Origin: Oscillibacter sp.
GTDB lineage: Bacteria > Bacillota > Clostridia > Oscillospirales > Oscillospiraceae
Length of the DNA stretch: 7,920 nucleotides
Assembly (NCBI GenBank): GCA_003522105.1
Contig: DPGF01000043.1
Location: forward strand, 1-7,920
Direction: 5' to 3'
Within the stretch, counting starts at the first letter, position 1; every line of letters starts with the position of its first letter. A model generated the notes under the pieces. The model worked only from the letters and a program-made list of their open reading frames with translations. It did no database searches and was not told the DNA's origin. The position numbers were made by a program, and so were the translations under genes. Shown in pieces: positions 1 through 6,938 of this stretch.

Positions 1-1430
1 TCGCGGCGCACCGCGTCGTATTTGCCCACGACCTTTTGCAGCGTTTCATCGCTGACAAGGCCAAGCTCGTGCCCGATGGGCGCAAGGCGCTCGTCGGCGT
101 TGTCCTGCCGCAGGATGAGGCGGTATTCGCTGCGGCTCGTCATCATGCGATAGGGCTCGTTCGTGCCCTTGGTCACAAGGTCATCGATGAGCGTGCCGAT
201 ATAGGCCTGCTCGCGGCCTAAGATGAAGGGCGATTCGCCCTTGATTTTCCGTGCGGCGTTCACGCCCGCGACAAAGCCCTGCACCGCCGCCTCCTCGTAC
301 CCCGACGAGCCGTTGAACTGTCCCGCGCCGTACAGGCCCTTGATGTGCTTGTATTCAAGCGTCGGATAGAGCGCGGTCGGGTCAATGCAGTCGTATTCGA
401 TGGCGTAGGCCGGGCGCATCATCTCCGCGTGCTCAAGGCCCTTGACCGAGTGCAGCATTTCAAGCTGCACCTCCTCGGGCATGGAAGAGGAAAAGCCCTG
501 AATGTAGAGCTCCTCGGTATCAAGCCCCATCGGCTCGATGAAGAGCTGGTGGCGGGGCTTATCGGGAAAGCGGACGATCTTCGTCTCAATACTCGGGCAA
601 TAGCGCGGGCCGACGCCCTCGATCACACCCGAGTAGATGGGACTCCGATCCAGGTTTTCGCGGATGACGCGGTGCGTCTCCTCGCTTGTATACGTTAAGT
701 AGCAGACCACCTGATTTTGAGGCGGCGTTTGCGTCGAAAACGAGAAGGGCAGGGGCGCTTCATCGCCCGTCTGCACTTCCATTTGCGAAAAATCGACGCT
801 GCGCGCGTTCACGCGCGGCGGCGTGCCGGTCTTGAAGCGGCGCAGGGGAAGTCCGAGCTTCCTGAGGGCTTCCGCCAGCGTCAGCGAGGCGTGCATTCCG
901 TCCGGGCCGCTCTCGCGCACACATTCGCCGACGATCGTGCGCCCGTCCAAAAATGTTCCCGAGCAGAGAATGACGGCCTTGACCGCGTAAACGCCGCCCG
1001 TTTCCGTCACGACGGCGGAGACATGCCCGTCCTCCACGCGAAGATCGACGATCTCCGCCTGACGCAGCAGGAGATTTTCCTGCCGCTCGAGCGTGTGCTT
1101 CATCACGCTCTGGTAGCGCCGCCGGTCGGCCTGCGCGCGCAGTGACCAGACGGCGGGGCCCTTGCCCCGGTTGAGCATGCGGTATTGAATGCAGGCTAAG
1201 TCCGCCGCCCTTGCCATCTCGCCGCCGAGGGCGTCGAGCTCACGCACAAGATGGCCCTTGCCCGTGCCGCCAATGGCGGGGTTGCAGGGCATATTGCCCA
1301 CCGCGTCTAAGTTGATGGTAAAGCACACCGTTTTCATGCCGAGGCGCGCGCAGGCAAGAGATGCCTCGATGCCCGCGTGTCCCGCGCCGATGACGGCAAC
1401 GTCGTAGCTTCCGGCGTGAAATTCACGCAT
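1..1430 (-). CDS. mnmG: tRNA uridine-5-carboxymethylaminomethyl modification enzyme MnmG (GidA), N-terminal 476 codons, cut by window edge
   Basis: MnmG is the FAD- and NADH-dependent cytosolic partner of the GTPase MnmE. Together they install the (carboxymethyl)aminomethyl group on wobble uridine U34 of tRNAs reading split codon boxes. The minus-strand frame is open from the ATG at 1430 to base 1. Visible landmarks are the dinucleotide-binding VIGAGHAG (residues 13-20), the first GidA signature CNPAIGGTGKGHLVRELDAL (about 49-68), and the second signature around GYEEAAVQG (377-385) followed by AGVNAARK. Downstream are IDDLVTKGTNEPYRM and TSRSEYRLILRQDNAD. The family is usually 620-650 residues, so the C-terminal tRNA/MnmE-binding part lies off the left edge. 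The start is supported by a GGAAAGGGG site 8 bases upstream, inside the end of the preceding phosphoesterase gene. That gene's stop lies only 4 bases away, so co-transcription and translational coupling are likely. No internal frameshift was seen. Confidence 0.96.
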   Translation of the reverse strand, partial: MREFHAGSYDVAVIGAGHAGIEASLACARLGMKTVCFTINLDAVGNMPCNPAIGGTGKGHLVRELDALGGEMARAADLACIQYRMLNRGKGPAVWSLRAQADRRRYQSVMKHTLERQENLLLRQAEIVDLRVEDGHVSAVVTETGGVYAVKAVILCSGTFLDGRTIVGECVRESGPDGMHASLTLAEALRKLGLPLRRFKTGTPPRVNARSVDFSQMEVQTGDEAPLPFSFSTQTPPQNQVVCYLTYTSEETHRVIRENLDRSPIYSGVIEGVGPRYCPSIETKIVRFPDKPRHQLFIEPMGLDTEELYIQGFSSSMPEEVQLEMLHSVKGLEHAEMMRPAYAIEYDCIDPTALYPTLEYKHIKGLYGAGQFNGSSGYEEAAVQGFVAGVNAARKIKGESPFILGREQAYIGTLIDDLVTKGTNEPYRMMTSRSEYRLILRQDNADERLAPIGHELGLVSDETLQKVVGKYDAVRR

Positions 1431-1434
1431 GTTC

Positions 1435-2292
1435 TCAGCCCCTTTCCAGTGTGATGACCGCGACCTGCGGCCGATTCAGAATGCGCGGTACGATCTTCGG
1501 CGAATTGCCGAGCCCGCGGCTGACAAAAACGGACGCACCGTTGTCTGAATAAAAGCCCGCCGTGTGCGTGGGGAAGAGGTTTCTCTGCGTGCCGAACACC
1601 CCATCGGTAAACGGAAATCTCCAGATGCCGCCGTGGCCGTGACCGGAAATCGTCAGATCCGCGCCGAGGAGACTGTATTCCCGTGCAAAGCGGTCGTTGC
1701 GGTGCGCCAGCAGCAGCCAGAAGGGGTCGCCGCAGGCGGCGTAGATCTCCTGGGCAAGCTCGTACGGCGTCTCCTGATCGGCGTAGCCGTTCGGATCGTC
1801 GATGCCCGCGAGCACGATGGTATCGCCGTTTCGCGTGAGAGGCACAAATTCGTTGGAGAGCACCGTCACGCCGCTCTCGCGCAGCGTGCTCTTGAGCGCG
1901 CGCACGGCGGCGGTGCCATGTCCCCACTCGTGGTTGCCCGTGACGTAATACGTCGGCGCGATGGCCGAGAGCGCCGCGCCGACTTCCGCGGCGTAGGCGT
2001 TCGGTTCCTCTGTTCCGCGGTCAACGAGATCGCCCGTCACGAAGATATACTCCGGCTGCGCGGCTCTGACCGCCGCGTAAAGGCGCTCGTTGTCCTTGCC
2101 AAAATATTTTCCGTGCAGGTCGCTTAAGTGCACGATGCGGCAGCCGTCAAAGCCCGCGGGCAGCGTGCCCGAGGGGAACGTAACCTCGTCCGTCTCGATG
2201 CTGCTGTTGTCCCAGCAGAGGAAGAGGCAGAACAGCACGATGAGGATAATCAAATTGCGCCAAAAATGATGTTTTCTTCTTTGATTCGCCAT
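1435..2292 (-). CDS. Membrane-anchored YkuE-like metallophosphoesterase (calcineurin-like fold)
   Basis: This 285-residue protein belongs to the calcineurin-like metallophosphoesterase superfamily, whose members use a two-metal centre to hydrolyse phosphodiesters or phosphomonoesters. The N-terminus is basic (RRK) and followed by one hydrophobic helix at about 12-27 with no obvious cleavage site. By the positive-inside rule the catalytic domain should face outward. The metal-ligand motifs appear in order: LSDLHG (D58, H60), GDLVDRG (D88), GNHEW (N120, H121), AHRND (H197) and SGHGHGG (H218, H220). Relatives of YkuE usually read GHTHGG in the last block, so Thr is replaced by Gly here, but all ligands remain. 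The ATG at 2292 has a TTGGAG site 5 bases upstream. Its stop overlaps the ribosome binding region of mnmG, 4 bases away, suggesting one transcript. The substrate cannot be read from the sequence; cell-envelope or lipid phosphoesters are plausible from family knowledge. Confidence 0.9.
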   Translation of the reverse strand: MANQRRKHHFWRNLIILIVLFCLFLCWDNSSIETDEVTFPSGTLPAGFDGCRIVHLSDLHGKYFGKDNERLYAAVRAAQPEYIFVTGDLVDRGTEEPNAYAAEVGAALSAIAPTYYVTGNHEWGHGTAAVRALKSTLRESGVTVLSNEFVPLTRNGDTIVLAGIDDPNGYADQETPYELAQEIYAACGDPFWLLLAHRNDRFAREYSLLGADLTISGHGHGGIWRFPFTDGVFGTQRNLFPTHTAGFYSDNGASVFVSRGLGNSPKIVPRILNRPQVAVITLERG

Positions 2293-2326
2293 GGAAACTC
2301 CAATCTATAAGAAAGCAATAAAAGTC

Positions 2327-2346
2327 AAAGCGGCATGCCGCTTTTT
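2327..2346. terminator. Short palindromic hairpin between permease and phosphoesterase genes
   Basis: AAAGCGGCATGCCGCTTT at 2327-2344 is a perfect palindrome, giving a 7-bp stem with a CATG loop. On the plus strand five T's end it (2342-2346). On the minus strand, the direction of both flanking genes, the downstream sequence is TTTGACTTTTATTG, a broken U-tract. It may be the second half of a tandem terminator for the ABC operon, or a 5'-UTR hairpin of the phosphoesterase transcript if the promoter at 2381-2410 is used. There is no plus-strand gene for it to end. Confidence 0.45.
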
Positions 2347-2348
2347 CG

Positions 2349-2385
2349 ACAATAGTAAAGGGCGGCTTTTGCCGCCCTTTATTGT
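2349..2385 (-). terminator. Intrinsic terminator-like hairpin after the ABC permease gene
   Basis: AAAGGGCGGC (2357-2366) pairs perfectly with GCCGCCCTTT (2371-2380) across a 4-base loop. The outer bases ACAATA and TATTGT extend the stem after a 2-base bulge. It lies 31 bases past the permease stop at 2416 in the minus direction. The minus-strand T-run after it (TTTACTATTGTC) is interrupted, so termination may be partial or rely on the adjacent second hairpin. It also overlaps the predicted promoter of the next gene pair. Confidence 0.6.
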
Positions 2386-2410
2386 AGCACAATGCACCGC
2401 CGCGAAACAA
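2381..2410 (-). promoter_or_regulatory. Candidate promoter for the phosphoesterase-mnmG pair
   Basis: On the minus strand TTGTTT (2405-2410) is followed after 18 bases by TACAAT (2381-2386), which is preceded by TGC and so forms an extended -10 element. Predicted initiation near 2375 would begin inside the strong hairpin. The -10 is good but the -35 is weak. It sits just outside the permease stop codon. If it is not used, the phosphoesterase and mnmG depend on read-through from the ABC operon, because no convincing promoter fits between the hairpins and the start codon. Confidence 0.45.
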
Positions 2411-2415
2411 GAAAT

Positions 2416-5400
2416 TTATTCCGCGCTCTTGAGACTCTCGACCATGTCGATCTTCTTCATCTTGAAGTGCGCGAGCACATTGACAAGGACGGAGAAGAGC
2501 ATCGTCAGGATCGCGGCGTACACGTAGGCCGACGGCGCCGTCTGCCGCCCGAACATCATAAGGTCGATCTCCGTCGAGCGGACAAGGTAAATGTGCAGCC
2601 AGTGACCCATGAAGCAGCCCATGAGGATACCGAACACCGTGAGCACGATGTTCTCGCGGTAGACATAGGCCGAAACTTCCTTGTCGTAAAAGCCCAGCAG
2701 CTTGATCGTGGCAAGCTCGCGCTGGCGCTCGGTGATGTTGATGTTCGAAAGGTTGAAGAGCACAACCATCGCCAGCGCCGCCGCTGCCAGAATGATGATG
2801 ACCACAACGAAGTCCACGCGCTCCATGCTGTGCATGTAGGTGTCCTGCGTATCGCGCATGCGCGAGGTCGTCACAACGCCGTTCATGCTGAGCAGCTTTT
2901 CAAAGATCGCGTTGCAGGTGTCGGTATCGTCGCTCGTAAAGTTCATGAGATAGGCGTTCGGCTCGCTATCGGCGTGGAGCGTCTGTTCATAGTACGAGGG
3001 CGTCATATAGATGAAATGCCCCGTGTAATGCTCATAAATACCCGCGACCGTCACGTCCCCGCGCGCATCGCCGTCAAGGAAGAACGTGTCGCCCACCGAG
3101 ACCTTCAAAAGCTCGGAGAGCTTCTGGTCGATGTACACGCCGGTATCCTCCATGGTGATTGGCTCGCCGGTCTTGTAGTCCAGCAGATCAATGACCTTGC
3201 CGATCTCGTCTGCTTCCATCACCTCAACATAGGCGGTGGTCGAATAGCTCGATGTGATGACTGTGGCAGAGGACGCCGTGCAGGGAACGTCATTCACAAC
3301 ACGGGAATCACCCGCGAGGAAATTCTCCACCGCCTGCCGCTCCTCCGGCAGTACATTGCTCGAAAGCGTCACCTGCGCGGAGTAATGGAACAGATCGTCA
3401 TACTGGCGCGACATCGTAAAGAGGAGCGACGAGCGCATGCCGAAGCCCGCGATGATGAGCGCGGTGCAGCCGCCGATGCCGATGACCGTCATCCAAAAGC
3501 GCTTCTGGTAGCGGAAAAGGTTGCGCGCCGTCACCTTATGGGTGAAGGACATCTTTCTCCACAGGGGCTTGATGTACTCAAGGAACACGCGCTTGCCCGC
3601 CTTCGGCGTGCGCGGGCGCATCAGGCTCGCCGGCGTTTCGCGCAGCGTGGCAAGGCACGCCCAGAGCGTGGCGAGCGTGGTGCATGCCACTGCCGCAAGC
3701 AGCGAATAGGCGGAGATCCCGCCGTAGGCGCGCAGCTCGATGTTCGGCATCTGATACATGATCTGATAGGCCGTAAAGATCATCTTCGGGAAGAGGATAT
3801 AGCCGATGACAAGGCCGAACATGCCGCCGGTCAGGCTCGGCAAAAGCCCGTACAAGAGATACTTGCGGGAGATGGCGAGGCCGCTGTAGCCCATCGCCTT
3901 CAAAGAACCGATCTGCACGCGCTGCTCTTCGACCATGCGCGTCATCGTCGTGAGGCACACGAGCGCCGCCACAAGGAAGAAGATCACCGGGAAGACGCTG
4001 GCAAGATTCGCCATGCGCTCGGCGTCCTGCCCATAGCCCGTGTAGCCGGGGTTATAGCTGCGGCTGAAGAGATACCACTCGCAGCTTTCAATGTCCGCGA
4101 CCTTGCGGCGCGCGTCGGCGATCTTTTCCTCCGCGTCGGCGATCTTCTCGTCTGCCTCGGCCTTGCCGTCCTCATACTCGCGCAGTCCTTCGCGGTAGTC
4201 CTTTTCGCCGTCTGTCAGCTCGCGGTAGGCGTCGGCCAGTTCCTTTTCGCCGTCGGCGTATTTTTCTTCGCCGTCGTAGTATTCCTTCCAGCCGTCGTCC
4301 AGCTCCTTGCGCGCGTCGGCAAGCTCCTTGCGTGCGTCGGCGAGCTTCTGCGGCGCCTCGTCCAGCTCTTTTTTCGCCTTGTCGAGTTCCTTCTTGCCGT
4401 CGCGCAGGTCGCGGTAGCCCGCGCTGAGCTGCTGCTTGCCGCTTTCATAGTCCGCGCGCCCCTGATCGAGCTGCTGCTTGTTTGCGGCAATGCTGCCGGA
4501 GCTGACGGTGCTGAGAGCGGCGAGCTGACTTTGCAGCTCGCTGAGCTGCGCGCTGACTTCGCCGCGCTGCTGTACAAGGACGCTGCGCTGAACCGCCGTG
4601 TCCGCGCGCTGCCGCTCCAGTGCCGCGCGCGCTTCTTCATTATCCGGGGAGGCGCCCAGCTGCTCCAGTGCTGCGTCGATCTTCGCAAGGCCCTTATCGC
4701 ACTCCTCGATCCCCGCGTCGATCTTCGCAAGGCCCTGCTGTGCCTGCGCGATGCCGCCTTCAAGCTGCGCGCGCATTTTGTCGAGCGCCGCGTCGGTGGC
4801 TGCGGCAGTATTTTCATCGCCGCGGCCAAGCTCGTCGATGATCGTCCCGCCGGTCACGCCGGCGTAGTTCGGATCGTTTTGCAGCGCGCCCGCCACGGTA
4901 TTGCCCAATGCGTCGAGCTGCTTTTGTCCCTCGTCCAGCTTTTCCTTGCCGGCTTCCAGCTCATCTGCACCATCGGCAAGCTGCTGCGCGCCCTTTTCAT
5001 AGTCCTTCACGCCGTCGGCATAGTCCTTCTGACCCTTTTCATAGTCGCGCACAGCCTGATCGTATTTCTTCACGCCGTCGGCGTATTCCTGCTCGCCGTC
5101 CTCCAGCTCGGCCTTGGCATCGTCGAGCTTCACACGCGAATCGGCAAGCTCCTGCTTGCCGTCATCGTATTCCTTCCAGCCGTCGTCGAGCTTCCTGCGC
5201 GCATCATTTAGTTCTTTCTGCGCGTCGCCGAGCTCTTTGTCGGCCTCCGCCTTGGCGTCGTCCAGTTCCTTCTGCGCATCGTCAAGCTTTTCCGTCGCTT
5301 CGTCCACAAGCTCGTCGTGGCGCAGGATCGCGCGGGCATCGCTGAAGTCCTCGAGCGAGTCGATCACATCGTCAATGTAATCATCGTATTCATCGTAAAA

Positions 5401-6069
5401 CGCGGTCACCTCCGCTGCGCCCGAAACGCGGACATAGGCCGCCGTATAGTAGTCGAGCGTGAATGCCTCGCGCGGCAGGTAGAGATACGCCTTCACCGTG
5501 CCGCTGCCGAGCGTCGACGTGCCGCGCTCCACTGCAAGGTACACCGGTGAGCGCACCGTGCCGACCACCGTGTAGGTGTCCTGCGCGAGCGCATCGGAAA
5601 GGTCGTCCCCCGGCGTGAGCGTGATCGTATCACCGATGGAAATGCTCATCAGCGAGAGCATATTTTCCTCCACCACGCACTCGTCCGCGCGCGCGGGCAT
5701 GCGCCCCTCGCGCAGCAGCACATCGCTGATGCCGCGATCCGTGAGGGAGAGGACTTTCACCACTGCGTCGAGCGAATCGGACGAGGCAAACGCGTCGATG
5801 ACGTATTCGCCCTCGGCGTCCTCGATCTTATCCTGCGCGCGCAGCGCGGCAATGTCCTCGTCGGTCAGGCCAAGGGTCGAGAGCACCTGAATGTCGGCTA
5901 AGTGCAGGGAATCAAGATAGTCGTCGCCCGTGTGCTTCATATCCGGCGCCGTTGCCTTGAGTCCCGAAAGGAACGCGACCGACAGCGCAACCAAGATCAT
6001 GATGGAGAAGAAGCGGCTCTTCGTGTGCTTGATCTCGCGCCAGAAGTCCTTCTGCATTGCATTTTTCAT
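2416..6069 (-). CDS. ABC exporter permease with two FtsX domains and a giant heptad-repeat coiled coil
   Basis: This 1217-residue FtsX/MacB-type (type VII) permease is the membrane partner of the ATPase encoded just upstream. Order of parts: TM1 about 19-37; an extracytoplasmic domain to about 250; a coiled-coil region 254-662; TM2-4 at about 689-709, 735-759 and 785-809 with the cytoplasmic segment EEQRVQIGSLKAMGYS (first FtsX domain); TM5 about 858-877; a second outside domain about 880-1084; and TM6-8 at about 1085-1107, 1137-1159 and 1182-1200, with ERQRELATIKLLGF (second FtsX domain). The frame extends 23 codons upstream to 6138, but that part overlaps the ATPase gene. I chose the ATG at 6069 because GAAAGGGGG lies 7 bases before it. 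The 31-base gap to the ATPase stop indicates an operon. Family members move lipids or peptides or transmit force to envelope enzymes; the substrate is unknown here. The coil makes it much larger than MacB (about 650) or FtsX (about 300-350). Confidence 0.93.
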   Translation of the reverse strand: MKNAMQKDFWREIKHTKSRFFSIMILVALSVAFLSGLKATAPDMKHTGDDYLDSLHLADIQVLSTLGLTDEDIAALRAQDKIEDAEGEYVIDAFASSDSLDAVVKVLSLTDRGISDVLLREGRMPARADECVVEENMLSLMSISIGDTITLTPGDDLSDALAQDTYTVVGTVRSPVYLAVERGTSTLGSGTVKAYLYLPREAFTLDYYTAAYVRVSGAAEVTAFYDEYDDYIDDVIDSLEDFSDARAILRHDELVDEATEKLDDAQKELDDAKAEADKELGDAQKELNDARRKLDDGWKEYDDGKQELADSRVKLDDAKAELEDGEQEYADGVKKYDQAVRDYEKGQKDYADGVKDYEKGAQQLADGADELEAGKEKLDEGQKQLDALGNTVAGALQNDPNYAGVTGGTIIDELGRGDENTAAATDAALDKMRAQLEGGIAQAQQGLAKIDAGIEECDKGLAKIDAALEQLGASPDNEEARAALERQRADTAVQRSVLVQQRGEVSAQLSELQSQLAALSTVSSGSIAANKQQLDQGRADYESGKQQLSAGYRDLRDGKKELDKAKKELDEAPQKLADARKELADARKELDDGWKEYYDGEEKYADGEKELADAYRELTDGEKDYREGLREYEDGKAEADEKIADAEEKIADARRKVADIESCEWYLFSRSYNPGYTGYGQDAERMANLASVFPVIFFLVAALVCLTTMTRMVEEQRVQIGSLKAMGYSGLAISRKYLLYGLLPSLTGGMFGLVIGYILFPKMIFTAYQIMYQMPNIELRAYGGISAYSLLAAVACTTLATLWACLATLRETPASLMRPRTPKAGKRVFLEYIKPLWRKMSFTHKVTARNLFRYQKRFWMTVIGIGGCTALIIAGFGMRSSLLFTMSRQYDDLFHYSAQVTLSSNVLPEERQAVENFLAGDSRVVNDVPCTASSATVITSSYSTTAYVEVMEADEIGKVIDLLDYKTGEPITMEDTGVYIDQKLSELLKVSVGDTFFLDGDARGDVTVAGIYEHYTGHFIYMTPSYYEQTLHADSEPNAYLMNFTSDDTDTCNAIFEKLLSMNGVVTTSRMRDTQDTYMHSMERVDFVVVIIILAAAALAMVVLFNLSNINITERQRELATIKLLGFYDKEVSAYVYRENIVLTVFGILMGCFMGHWLHIYLVRSTEIDLMMFGRQTAPSAYVYAAILTMLFSVLVNVLAHFKMKKIDMVESLKSAE
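4084..5310 (-). repeat. Heptad-repeat (X-X-X-Leu-X-X-Gly type) coiled-coil segment of the permease
   Basis: This part of the permease (residues 254-662) has two heptad arms separated by a 142-residue tip. Arm A (4900-5310) has about 3 heptads, a 4-residue insertion EADK (5236-5247), then 16 heptads. Arm B (4084-4473) has 15 heptads, a 4-residue insertion EADE (4147-4158), then 3 heptads. In the 31 main heptads, position 2 is always Leu or Tyr (20 Leu, 11 Tyr). Position 5 is Gly, Ala or Ser in all but one (20 Gly, 9 Ala, 1 Ser, 1 Leu). The remaining positions are mostly Asp, Glu, Lys, Arg, Gln or Ala. The tip (4474-4899) is also largely helical in composition, with GLAKIDA occurring twice 14 residues apart. 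Confidence 0.88.
4673..4736. repeat. Direct repeat, 22 bases twice at 42-base spacing, inside the permease tip
   Basis: Bases 4673-4694 and 4715-4736 are identical over 22 bases and lie 42 bases (14 codons, two heptads) apart. They encode GLAKIDA in both copies. Identity at DNA level, beyond what the protein requires, points to a fairly recent in-frame duplication or to gene conversion. Confidence 0.8.
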
Positions 6070-6100
6070 TGCGCCGCCCCCTTTCTTGCTTGCTTTGCTG

Positions 6101-6805
6101 TTACCATTCGATGCTCTCCACGCTTGCAGGATTCTCATTGAGCTGCATGCTCTCCACCGTGCCGTTTTTGATGTGGATCACGCGGTCGGCCATCGGCGTG
6201 ATGGCGCTGTTGTGCGTGATGACCACGACCGTCACACCCTTTTCCCGGCAGGTATCCTGCAAGAGCTTCAGGATCTGTTTGCCCGTCACATAGTCGAGCG
6301 CGCCGGTCGGCTCGTCGCACAAAAGGAGCTTGGGGTTCTTCGCCAGCGCGCGGGCGATCGCCACGCGCTGCTGCTCGCCGCCGGAGAGCTGACCGGGGAA
6401 GTTGTTTGCACGCTTGGCAAGGCCGACCTCGTCCAAAACCGTCGCCGCGTCGAGCGGATCCTTGCAGATCTGCGCGGCAAGTTCCACATTCTCAAGTGCC
6501 GTGAGGTTGCCCACCAGATTGTAGAACTGAAAGACAAAGCCGATGTCGTGGCGGCGGTAAGTCGTGAGCTGGCGGGCGTTGAAGCCGCTCACGCGCGTGC
6601 CGTCGACCGTGATGGTGCCGCCTGAGCAGGCGTCCATACCGCCGAGCATGTTCAAAACCGTCGTCTTGCCCGCGCCGGACGGGCCGACGATGACGCAGAA
6701 CTCTCCCTTTTCGATCGTAAAGCTGATATGATCCACCGCGCGGATCTCCACCTCGCCGCTGCGGTAAACCTTGGAAACATCTTCAAATGTAACAAAAGCC
6801 GCCAT
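6101..6805 (-). CDS. ABC transporter ATP-binding protein, LolD/MacB family
   Basis: This 234-residue cytoplasmic ATPase energises the FtsX-type permease encoded next to it. All ABC motifs are intact: Walker A GPSGAGKT (41-48), Q-loop FQF (Q93), signature LSGGEQQRVAIARAL (140-154), Walker B LLLCDEPTGALD (160-171, catalytic E165) and switch histidine H198 in ITHN. Length and motif wording match the LolD/MacB/FtsE branch, which works with permeases that do not pull substrate through the bilayer. The open frame begins with a TTG at 6826, but an excellent site, CGGAGG, lies between that TTG and the ATG at 6805, with 9 bases from GGAGG to the ATG. The ATG is therefore the start. The gene is first in a two-gene operon, 31 bases before the permease start. 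The promoter is at 6844-6872 and a possible operator overlaps it. Confidence 0.95.
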   Translation of the reverse strand: MAAFVTFEDVSKVYRSGEVEIRAVDHISFTIEKGEFCVIVGPSGAGKTTVLNMLGGMDACSGGTITVDGTRVSGFNARQLTTYRRHDIGFVFQFYNLVGNLTALENVELAAQICKDPLDAATVLDEVGLAKRANNFPGQLSGGEQQRVAIARALAKNPKLLLCDEPTGALDYVTGKQILKLLQDTCREKGVTVVVITHNSAITPMADRVIHIKNGTVESMQLNENPASVESIEW

Positions 6806-6843
6806 CCTGCGCGTCCTCCGTTTCAAAAATAAGCTTTTAGTCT

Positions 6844-6872
6844 ATTATAAAGTGTCAGTCTCGAAAATGCAA
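6844..6872 (-). promoter_or_regulatory. Predicted promoter of the ABC ATPase-permease operon
   Basis: On the minus strand TTGCAT (6867-6872) and a perfect TATAAT (6844-6849) are spaced by 17 bases. Initiation near 6837 would leave a leader of about 32 bases carrying the CGGAGG site of the ATPase. The -35 box lies inside the left arm of the inverted repeat at 6867-6894. Confidence 0.7.
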
Positions 6873-6894
6873 GTCCTCATTCAGCAACTTGCAT
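6867..6894. promoter_or_regulatory. Inverted repeat, candidate operator over the ABC operon -35 box
   Basis: ATGCAAGT (6867-6874) and ACTTGCAT (6887-6894) are exact reverse complements separated by 12 bases, giving 20 bases from centre to centre. The left arm covers the -35 hexamer of the minus-strand ABC promoter. No T-run follows on either strand, so it is not a terminator. The geometry suits a dimeric repressor or response regulator, but no regulator gene lies in the window. Confidence 0.5.
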
Positions 6895-6938
6895 GAAATA
6901 TCTGTTAACTTTTTGGTTAAAACCGTGAATACTGACGA

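Noticed and set aside
1564..2127. Plus-strand open frame of 187 codons opposite the phosphoesterase gene.
   Set aside because: The sense strand encodes all metallophosphoesterase motifs in order. This frame has no ribosome binding site and no recognisable content.
2392..5211. A 939-codon open frame on the plus strand, antisense to the permease, with long hydrophobic stretches.
   Set aside because: It lies in the exact codon register complementary to the permease, where stops appear only if the sense gene uses TTA, CTA or TCA, which are rare at this GC content. Its hydrophobic runs are the complement of Glu/Lys/Asp-rich heptads. The sense strand has FtsX domains, a ribosome binding site and an operon partner.
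4084..5310. The dense short repeats first suggested a CRISPR-like or satellite array.
   Set aside because: The repeats are degenerate, in phase with the permease frame and encode heptads. There are no constant repeat units with unique spacers.
6070..6138. A 23-codon upstream extension of the permease.
   Set aside because: It overlaps the end of the ATPase gene and has no fitting ribosome binding site, whereas the ATG at 6069 has GAAAGGGGG at good spacing.
5930..6625. Plus-strand open frame of 231 codons spanning the permease start and the ATPase gene.
   Set aside because: It crosses two genes with well-supported starts and intact ABC motifs on the other strand, and is explained by GC-rich codon structure.
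6806..6826. TTG start for the ATPase, seven codons upstream.
   Set aside because: The extension contains the CGGAGG ribosome binding site for the ATG at 6805 and encodes an untypical Arg-rich start.
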